DNA of 64,000 nt from positions 370,001-434,000 of the forward strand of contig JAMWET010002899.1 of NCBI GenBank assembly GCA_024036415.1, written 5' to 3'. The notes beneath the pieces were generated by a model. That model saw only the letters and a program-made list of their open reading frames with translations. It was not told where the DNA came from and ran no database searches. Below, in pieces: positions 56,171-64,000 of the stretch. Made by a program: the position numbers and the translations under genes. The first letter of the stretch is position 1; each line of letters opens with the position of its first letter. The stretch is from Prochilodus magdalenae. Lineage: Eukaryota; Chordata; Actinopteri; Characiformes; Prochilodontidae.

Positions 56171-58129
56171 GCATGACTCGTTTTTGATTCCACCCATTCA
56201 GTTCACATAACGATAATGGCTTTATGACTCGTTCACATATATGAAAACACTGCCATGGTAACGGCATAGCTGGACGCTCCGTACCCTCTTAGTTACTAAC
56301 ACTGGGTTTATCTGGAATTCAACAGCAAGGTATTTGCCTCCATGTCTCCCAAAAAAACAACATTAGGTTTCTATCACCGCTGCGGTCGATTGCACAAGTT
56401 TGGAAACCGAGCCCTTGGTGGAGCATTCCGCTTGCCTCTGTGGTCTGCGAAATGTCGCCGCTTACGGTGGCATAATTTTCCATTGCGTTTCCATCAAAGT
56501 TTCCATTGACAACAATGGAATATCTGGCTTGCTGTCGTCTTGTGAAGGTACATTCAGTCATCTTTGCTTGTTCTGCTGTCTTCTGATATTCTCTGATCTG
56601 AGTGATGCTTTGTCTGAGTCGGATGTGGTTAGAAGCTAACAGACTGACCATGCTTTGTGTCAGCACTCAGGAGACCCGCAGTGTTAGCACCCAGGTAGTG
56701 GAGCCAATGGGTCTTGCTTATTGGCTAAAGCAATCCTTAACTTGTAAGGTAGGGCTCATGTTTCATGTCCGTTGTTAGCTCTTTCAGGATTGGCAAAGGT
56801 GAAGTATCGGCTGGTTAAGGCCTGAAAATCACCTGATACTGATGAGCAGCTGATCGGTCCTTACATCTCTTAATGGCGCATTGGAAGTTCTCTAAAACTG
56901 TTTGGAACAACATCACCTTCCATCAAACTACACCAAAGGTATCAACAAATTCCCCTCTCTTGTAAAGTTACCACTTTGGGGATTCTTGGCCTGCGATGGT
57001 ACGGTACTAGCAGTTATTAGCTGATGACAGAAATGGACAGTAATGGTCAGACTTGAGGTATCACCGGAGTGTGTAACATCTTTTCAGGGAAGTCTGCTTC
57101 ACATGTAGGAAAACTGTTGCACTGTTAACATGCTGTTCTTGCCCTCAGCCTACCACCAAAATGGCACTAGGGTGGAGGGTCTCTGGTGGTCTGATCAGCT
57201 GCCCATTCTGCCCTTACCGTTTGCCAGCCCTTGTTGTATTTTACCCTGTTGTGGTAAAACCATGATTCATCCCTGTGGTTGTCTAGAGAGCGCTGAGGTA
57301 ATGGGAACAGCATCAGCCGATTGGTGGATAATGCAGTTGGATTTACATCATCTTACAAGCGACACCATGCACATGTAGCCCCAGCTTTCTGAAAATAATG
57401 ATTTATCCATCTGGGAATTTGTGTAGAGCTGCATGAAATTTGAGTTGAAGGCACCCTGTCTGCGCCGACGTGGGAAGTCTGATGCTCACCGAATAATATA
57501 ACTAATTGGTTGCGAAGAAAGCGAATCCAGATTCAGCGTATGCCACTGCATCTTTGAGTCCGTCTGCAATGTTATGAATCATATTTCAGGACTTTTTGAC
57601 TGATGATTCATCATCCAGACGTAACGTTGTCAGCTTGCTTTTGAGAGTTGAGGAGTCATTCCTGTTCTTTGGCTTGGCTTGCTGTAATCTTGACTGTTCT
57701 TCACAGCACCTGACGCTGTTTCACTGCGGAAGAGACTGAATGACATAGGAAAGGTTGAAGGTTGAGCGTGAAGCTCGGAATATGAGCCTCAGGTGTTGAA
57801 ACACAGTAAAGCCAGATCCTAAATTGCATTGATTCAGGTTTGGTCGTACGTGAAACACTCAAACAATGATGGACCCTGGATGTACCACCCAGAGAACACC
57901 AGCCCCCCGTTTCAGTATGGGCGCCGGGTTCTAGGTAACGGATTAAACTCAGTATTAAAAAGCAGAATTGTTGCCTGAGTGAGCCCTCTAAGCCTTTTCA
58001 ACTTGACTTCCTGCAAAATATGTTTTAATATAAACCATTTCTGAGTTTATTACTGTGATTGGACCGCTTTGGGATATTTTTCTGGTGTTCATTTAATTTG
58101 TAATGAGCAAAATAATCAAATGGGAATTA
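56171..58129. other. Non-coding, no recognised element
   Basis: About 2 kb of unique-looking sequence without splice-flanked frames or bounded repeats. Confidence 0.4.
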
Positions 58130-58700
58130 GTATAGCGTTTTATTTTGAATTAGATGAACAATATGCATAAAATGAGCGTGAAATTTGGGAAACTCTGCAT
58201 GCTCTCCTCCCTGCTCCTTCCTGCTATCAGTGGAAACACTGCCAAACTGTTAAATAAGCACGTAGCCTCGGGCTACAGTACGTAGTTCCCTATCATGCGG
58301 GGTGTCTTAAGCGAGAGTTCACTCTATAATCTCGCCTTTTTGGAATCAATTGACTTCCTTCCTCCTCCTCTGCTTGGTGCGCTTTCATTTTTCTCTTAAA
58401 CTTCTTCTCTTTATATGAGGTAACGCATTCCTCCTGCGCAGCACTGGAAGGCTCACCACCTTGCGCTCTTTCGCCTTTATCGGGAACGGGAAAGTAGTCG
58501 CGATGCGAGTGTCTCTTCAAAGCATCCGCACTCAAAACCTGCTGCCTAGAATTGTAAAGATGCTGGACGGAAGGGGTGCTGCTTGGCCTGAGACTGCCCA
58601 AACCCATCATTGCCTCCTCCAGATGATCAGCCCCTCAGTGTCTCATTACTTTTATTTGCAGTGTGAAAACAAACTTGTTGCTTGCAACGTTGTGCCTAGA
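58130..58700. other. Non-coding, GC-richer unique block
   Basis: The 105-codon minus frame at 58610-58293 (Lys/Glu-rich near its end) has no start-site or splice support. No gene assigned. Confidence 0.35.
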
Positions 58701-59320
58701 GTCCTGTGCAAAAGTCAGAGACCACCTTTCATTTCGTTTATTCTAATTCTGGTTAAAACGGCCATTAGGTGGAAGTTTGTTGTTTTGAGGAGATGTAAGA
58801 TGATCCATGTAGGAAGGAGAGGAAGGAGAAAGTAAAACGAAAATTCGTAAAAGCAGGAGATGCCAAAAAATGATGAAAGCTAAAAAGAAAATTAGACTTT
58901 TGGAGGCACCTGAAAGGCCTGGTAGACCACCCAAACTGTCCTCATCAGATAAACAGCACTTTCATCTTTGAGAGAGAGGAGAAGATTAAGCTCCACTCTC
59001 GCTTTAGGTTAAAAATCAACCACAGGTGTTTCTGTCCATCCTTCCACTATGAGAATATATTATAATATATATATATAGCATATATACATCCATAGCATTG
59101 AGGTATCTCAATTATATATATATAATTGAGATACCTCAATGCTATGGAGGTCTTAAAGGACGTGAGTAGCAGTTAAAGAAGCTTCTCAAACAAAGAAGCT
59201 CCTGGTGTTATCAGAACAATGATAGAGCACCCCAGAGTCCAGAACCTCAGTATCGCTGAATGTGTTCGGGGTTACTCGAAAGTTGAGAAGCAACTTGGTC
59301 CAACCCGCAATCGTTTTCTC
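58701..59320 (+). mobile_element. Degenerate Tc1-like element containing a palindrome
   Basis: Begins GTCCTGTGCAAAAGTCAGAG, a recognisable end of a fish Tc1-like family. Reading near 58900 gives PERPGRPPKLSSSDKQHF, like the GRPRKLS linker between the two DNA-binding helices of Tc1 transposases. Stops and frameshifts occur throughout. A perfect palindrome (59090-59147) lies in its middle. The right end is not resolved. Confidence 0.55.
59090..59147. repeat. Perfect 58-bp palindrome, no loop
   Basis: CCATAGCATTGAGGTATCTC followed by AATTATATA, then its exact reverse complement, centred at 59118/59119. Could extrude as a cruciform. Confidence 0.97.
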
Positions 59321-60293
59321 CCTCCCCATTGCACATACCTCCCATATATTCAACATGAGCCCTATTTGTTTCCTTTGCCCAACAGCCACCAAACTACTTG
59401 TACTCACTCATGTCAGGCCCCCAAACTCTAATCTACTGCCATAATTCCCCACACTCCTCTATGTGATATTTATTCATCCCTCTGTTGTCCCATACAATAA
59501 TTTTCAACAACACCTAGCAAGCACTTGGAAACACTCTACCAGCTACTCACAAACCCATATACCATGTCCTAGCAATAGCTTAGCCACCCTCCCTTATACC
59601 ATGGAAGCTATCTACCGTAAACAGTGCACTCCTTCGTTTTCTATAGCACATGCACTTTTCTAAATGAATAATGATTCCATCATTCATTTATTTATTGAGA
59701 TGCCAAAGGTCATTTGGTGGTTTAAGTGACTCAGAGTGGTTTGGTGTAAACTACTTCATTGTAGAGACTCTAGAGAATTACTTACAGTTAACCATTTCAA
59801 CAAGCAACGTTCTGTTCGGGTGCGTTTAGAGGTGGCCATCAGGTTCGCTATCACCACCACAGTGTGCATCCCCAAGTTGTTCTAGAACAGAGCATTCCAC
59901 ACCAAGCCACGCTGAATGACTCGGGCCACTCCAAATGATTATTGCGTAATTAATTAATTAATCACTGAATGAATTATGGGAACATTACTCAGCTGGAAAA
60001 GTGCATCTCCTATAGAAAACAGAGTGGACAGTGTGGACTAGATAGTTACTATGGTATAAAGGTTGGTGGCTAAGCTGTTGCTAGGACGTTGCATGGTGTA
60101 TGGGGTGTTTACTGATGTTTGCTTCATGCTGACAGTATATGAAGTAGAGGAAGGGGAGGATGGAATTGTGGAAGGATCATCATTTCAAGTAGAACACAGA
60201 TGAGAACTGAGGCAGAAACTTTGGAGCCTTTGTTTTATTAATTGCAGGTTGGTAATGTGCGTCTTTCAGATTGTAGAGTGTACAGTATATGGT
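59321..60293. other. Non-coding, no recognised element
   Basis: Unique sequence with weak family D-like words at 59760-59860. No gene. Confidence 0.35.
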
Positions 60294-60516
60294 GTAGTTG
60301 GTGTAGCTCAGTGGATAACACCACTGCTCTTCAGAGAGCCAACACCACGTGTGGGAGACTGGGGTTTGAATCCCGGTCTGGGTGACTACGCTTTGCTACA
60401 CCAATAAGAGTCCTTGGGCAAGACTCCTAACACTACATTGGCCCACCTGTAATATGATTAACCTTGTAAGTCGCTCTGGATAAGAGCGTCAGCTAAATGC
60501 TGTAAATGTAAATGTA
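60294..60516 (+). mobile_element. tRNA-derived SINE, copy 8
   Basis: Head TAGTTGGTGTAGCTCAGTGG, B-box region GGTTTGAATCC, body CCTTGGGCAAGACTCCTAAC, 3' end GTCGCTCTGGATAAGAGCGT and tail AAATGTAAATG. It ends 10 bp before a short (TA)n and the Tc1 derivative at 60541. Confidence 0.93.
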
Positions 60517-60540
60517 ACAGTATATATATATATATATTTA

Positions 60541-61072
60541 CAGGGGTTGGACAATGAAACTGAAACACCTGTCATTTTAGTGTGGGAGGTCTCATGGCTA
60601 AATTGGACCAGCCTGGTGGCCAATCTTCATTAACTGCACATTGCACTAGTAAGAGCAGAGTGTGAAGGTTCAGTTAGCAGGTAAGAGCACAGTTCTGCTC
60701 AAAATACTGCAATGCACACAGCATTATGGGTGACATACCAGAGTTCAAAAGAGGACAAACTGTTGGTGCACGTCTTGCTGGCGCATCTGTGACCAAGACA
60801 GCAAGTCTTTGTGATGTATCAAGAGCCACGGTATCCAGGGTAATGTCAGCATACCACCAAGAAGGACGAACCTCCACCAGCATCACGTAGTGACCTGGCC
60901 ACTATCCTGCAAGAAGAATGGCTTAAACTCCCTCTGACCACTGTGCAGGACGCAGTATATGTCATTCCCAAGACCAACTGACGCTGTATTGGCCGCAAAA
61001 GGAGCCCCTACACCATACTAATAAATGATTGTGGTCTAAAACCAGGTGTTTCAGTTTCATTGTCCAACTCAG
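60541..61072 (+). mobile_element. Tc1-like deletion derivative with terminal inverted repeats
   Basis: The left end CAGGGGTTGGACAATGAAAC then TGAAACACCTG (60541-60571) is matched in reverse at 61042-61070 (CAGGTGTTTCAGTTTCATTG then TCCAAC). It is inserted beside (TA)n, as Tc1 elements target TA. It keeps the N-terminal and extreme C-terminal coding parts of the transposase and lacks the catalytic middle, so it is non-autonomous. Confidence 0.9.
60726..60890 (+). pseudogene. Tc1 transposase fragment (N-terminal HTH, truncated)
   Basis: ATG at 60726 opens MGDIPEFKRGQTVGARLAGA, then a helix-turn-helix (SVTKTASLCDVSRATVSRVM) and stops after about 54 residues at TAG, 60888-60890. Full transposases of this superfamily are about 340 residues. 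After the stop, the C-terminal remnant (LATILQEEWLKLPLTTVQDA) appears in another frame, joined by an internal deletion. Confidence 0.85.
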
Positions 61073-62029
61073 TCAGTGTCGTTTATTGCCGTGTATAGCT
61101 CCTTAAATTAATGTTGGCCACCGCATTAGGGCAGTACAACCCTGCAGGTCCACTCCAAATCACCACATGGTGGAGTACCTGGTATGTAGTGTGAGAATAT
61201 AGCACATAGTTTCCAAATTGAGACACATGGAAGGTCTACCCACTCATCCCTCAGGGCCGGAGGAGTTCAACACAACAAGAAAGTTCGGACTGAACTGCGG
61301 AAATGAAGGAAATGAGAGGAGAGTGGGGTGGGAGGGGGTGAGTTAGGGTGCCTCCCACTCCCCGAGAGCGGTGTATTTCTGTCGGACGGCCGGGGTTCGG
61401 ATCGAAACGCTGTTTGATTCCTGCGAGCGCGGAGATGCGCGTGCTATTAGAACAACATTGCGCACGTCGACCTGCTCTCCACGAGGAGACCACTTCTCCC
61501 AGCGAAGATCAATACTCCACCTCCTGCTCATCGTTTAACATAACTACTGTCTATTGGAACTAGAAAGGAAGTTTGGCCTGGCTGTCAAAGGCCACACGCT
61601 GTTTGAAAATCAAACCCGGAATGGGAGAGCTGTGTTTGCTGGGATGCTTCAGCTTTCTTCTCTCTAGGATTTCATCAATACCTTCTTTTCTGTTTGGTGA
61701 ATTCAGTTTCAAAGCTGGCGGTTGCAGCGCTGCGTGGTGGGCTGTGAGCAGGCGTGGGGTAATTGTGAAGCCAGCCTGACTCAGTGGTGACCGTTTTCTT
61801 TTTATTCTGTTTCGGTGTCTAATTTTGGGCTGTAGGGTCGATTTACACCGGCTCACAGGAAACTGGTGGGAGCTGTGCTGAATTCACTGCCGTCTTTTGG
61901 TTCTGCTTGATCTATTTCCGGCGTTTCTGCTCAGTTGTATTCAGAATACGGGCGGTTCTGGTTCCGTGTCCAGATGAAACTCACTCACTCTCTCATGTAG
62001 TCACTTCCATGAAACATTTCCTCTTATTT
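61073..62029. other. Non-coding, GC-richer unique sequence
   Basis: Contains CTCCCCGAGAGCGGTGTATT near 61358 and several CG-rich words; a weak candidate regulatory block. No gene. Confidence 0.35.
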
Positions 62030-62290
62030 TTTTTCTTCCTCCACTTCCTCTCTTTCTCTCTCTCCCTCTTTCTTGCTCCTTACTCTCTTCGCCCCTGTCG
62101 CTCTCACACTTGCTTGCCCCACCTCTCTTTCCCCACCTCTCTTCTCAGGCTCTCTTTTATCTCTTTATCTTTTACACACTCACTCTTTTCTTTATTTTAC
62201 TTTCTTTCATTCTTCCTTTCTTTCTTTCTTTCTTTCTTTCTTTTTCTTCTCTCCCTCTCTTTTCTTGATCGCTCTCTCTCTCTCTTTCTT

Positions 62291-62336
<46 letters not shown>

Positions 62337-62647
62337 CTCTTCTTTATCTCTCCTCCTCTCTTCCCTTTTCCCCCTCCTATTTTTCCCCTCCTATTTTCCC
62401 TTTTTTTCTTTTTTCTCCCTTCTCTTTCCTCTCTTCCTCTCTTTCCTGCTTTTCTGTCTTTTGTCTCTCTCCCAAACTTCTTTTTCTCTCTCTTATCTGT
62501 CTTCTCTCTCTCTTTCTCCTCCCCAACTTCTCAAACTCTTTTCCTCAACTTGCTCTTGCTCTTACTTTTGTTCTCCTCCTTTTCTCCATTTCTCCTTTAT
62601 CTATTATATGTCCCTTTCTGTTTTTCTCTCTTCTTTATTTTCTTTAT

Positions 62648-62704
<57 letters not shown>

Positions 62705-62710
62705 CCCCCT
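62030..62710 (+). repeat. Polypyrimidine (CT-rich) tract with (CT)n cores
   Basis: About 680 bp, nearly all C/T on the plus strand, with (CTTT)n at 62217-62242, (CT)n at 62296-62333 and 62650-62701. It resembles the tract at 5477-6200 in composition. The 301- and 234-codon frames are Ser/Leu/Phe low complexity. Confidence 0.95.
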
Positions 62711-62799
62711 CCCTCCTTCCTCCTCCTCCTCCCTCTCTTTATGTTTATGTGTATGTTATTGTGCTGGTGTTGTATAGTGTGTGGTAGGGTGCTGAACGC

Positions 62800-62990
62800 T
62801 GTTGAGGGTTAGGCTGAGATGTAATCCTGTCCCCATTACAGGCTAAGCAGGGAGATCATATATTTTAATGAGGCGTATAATAGCTTTTAACCCGTATCAT
62901 TAGAGGCAGATACACTGTGGCCTGCTCTTTTGCCACTGAAAAGGAGAAAACTGTTTCTTAATTACGCTGTGTGTCGAGCAGGTCATGGGT
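62800..62990. promoter_or_regulatory. Unique block, candidate conserved non-coding element
   Basis: Lies between a CT tract and a CA array. Contains CCCCATTACAGGCTAAGCAG, ATATATTTTAATGAGGCGTA and TCTTAATTACGCTGTG with balanced composition. As at 6210-6440, it sits just downstream of a long CT tract. Role inferred. Confidence 0.4.
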
Positions 62991-63071
62991 GCGGGTGTGT
63001 AGCTGTCTGTGTGTGCCTGTGTTCCAGAATTATCCAACCATTAAATATTCACACGGGATTTGCTCCCTGCC

Positions 63072-63119
<48 letters not shown>
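63072..63119 (+). repeat. (CA)n microsatellite
   Basis: About 23 perfect CA units. Confidence 0.97.
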
Positions 63120-63120
<1 letters not shown>

Positions 63121-63214
63121 GCCCCCTGTATCCATTAACACCTCATTTCTCTCTAACAAGCTCTGTTGTCAATCACAAGGCCCTTCTTACTGGTAAAGGT
63201 ATAGTGTGTGTGTG

Positions 63215-63490
63215 TTTTAGTCACCTTACATCATCCTGCAGATGGCGCTACATGAGGATGATGGGGCTATAAATACCTGCGGGGTCCATAGATTGAGAGG
63301 AGGTGGTACGGTGCAGGGAATGTCTCGTTCCATATGTGGTAAATGGCTCCAGAGCAGATGTTAATGATTGGCTAAAGGAGTGACTGCGTGTGGGCATGTC
63401 GAAGACCATAGTGTGAAGGAAGTAGCTGAATCTGCAGGTGTATAGAACTGTACGATCATACGGGTCTATCAGCAGTGGCTCAAATCACAG
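63215..63490 (+). mobile_element. Degenerate transposon fragment, family A copy 3
   Basis: Matches 1512-1800 closely: GGGGCTATAAATACCTGCGG, GGAATGTCTCGTTCC, GGCTCCAGAGCAGATGTTAA and GAAGTAGCTGAATCTGCAGG. It runs directly into Tc1 sequence, so it may be the 5' part of the same element or an adjacent one. Confidence 0.6.
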
Positions 63491-64000
63491 TCTACAGGAA
63501 ACTCTCTTCGGAATTGTGCCAGGGAAGGCATCCACCAAATCTGGCCCAACTGACCAACTCTTTGATGAAAGCATCTTGATGTGGCCTCTTGAACCAAGCA
63601 CTTGGTCATGCAGACTGCTCCTACAGACATTAGTGAGAGAATGGGTCGCTCTCAGAAGGTCAGTGAATTTCCGAGTGGTACCGTGATAGGCAGCCGCCTG
63701 TGCAGTCCAGTCATGAAATTTCCTCACTACTAAACATTCCACAATCAACTGTCAGTGGGGATTATAACAAAGTGGAAGCGATTGGGAATGACCGCAACTC
63801 AGCCACAAAGTGATAGGCCACATAAAATGACAGGGCGGGGTCAGCGGAGGCTGAGCCGCGTAGTGCACAGAGGTCGCCAGCTTTCTGCAAAGTCAATTAC
63901 TACAGACCTCCAAACTTCAGGTGACCTTCAGACCAGCTCAAGAACAGTGTGTAGAGAGCTTCATGGAATGGGTTTCCATGGCGGAGCAGCTGCATCCAAG
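63491..64000 (+). pseudogene. Tc1-like transposase, frameshifted, cut by the window end
   Basis: ATG at 63641 opens MGRSQKVSEFPSGTVIG. Frameshifts near 63698 and 63755 break the frame. A third frame then reads KWKRLGMTATQPQSDRPHKM and later SRTVCRELHGMGFHGGAAAS to the last base. These are the two DNA-binding helices and linker of a Tc1 transposase. The DDE catalytic domain would lie beyond 64000. Substitutions and indels show it is inactive. Confidence 0.88.

Noticed and set aside
61907..62812. 301-codon Ser/Leu/Phe frame
   Set aside because: Same explanation, second CT tract.

Overview
This is vertebrate, almost certainly teleost, genomic DNA. The evidence is an intron-bearing gamma-M crystallin gene (a lens family characteristic of aquatic vertebrates), many tRNA-derived SINEs with a LINE2-type 3' end, several decayed Tc1-like and hAT DNA transposons, and long (TA)n, (GT)n and (CT)n arrays. 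The repeat set suggests an otophysan fish, perhaps a characiform or catfish relative, but the order is an inference. It is not prokaryotic: there are no operons, and almost every long open frame is low-complexity repeat or transposon debris.

Only one complete protein-coding gene is supported: a three-exon gamma-M crystallin on the minus strand at 53870-54575. It encodes 175 residues with exons of 9, 243 and 276 nt, and has a TATA box, adjacent Maf-type and Sox-type sites and a poly(A) signal. A second coding signal is a 69-nt, phase 1-1 candidate exon on the plus strand at 44558-44626, with strong splice sites and a charged, helix-prone product. I cannot name its gene. It may be one exon of a long gene whose introns make up much of the window.

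The rest is layered. (1) Unique, relatively GC-rich blocks with many ATTA/TAAT cores look like candidate conserved non-coding elements: 180-620, 6210-6440, 8440-9060, 11500-12080, 16160-16990, 20380-20960, 23640-24260, 30940-31400, 32040-32710, 36850-37480, 39400-40260, 43850-44380, 46500-46850 and 62800-62990. Conservation cannot be tested here. (2) Mobile DNA includes eight near-full SINEs plus one tail fragment, six copies of a Tc1-derived MITE (five sharing one internal deletion junction), three copies of a 222-bp terminal-inverted-repeat MITE, a 702-bp hAT-like element with an 8-bp target duplication, a Tc1 deletion derivative with clear inverted repeats, and a broken Tc1 transposase running off the right edge. 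(3) Tandem arrays include a 32 x 20 bp minisatellite (14121-14760), an 18 x 47 bp minisatellite with higher-order structure (18961-19791), a GT array punctuated by a GAGAAGGTACT block (41337-42083), an A-rich array (45340-46092) and a 1.3-kb TTGATT/TTGGTT array (49840-51170). There are also perfect or near-perfect palindromes.

Overall the window reads as a repeat-rich regulatory or intronic landscape next to a lens crystallin gene. I found no new multi-gene system. The most informative observations are the crystallin promoter layout, the orphan exon, the shared-deletion MITE lineage, the nested insertions and the structured minisatellites.
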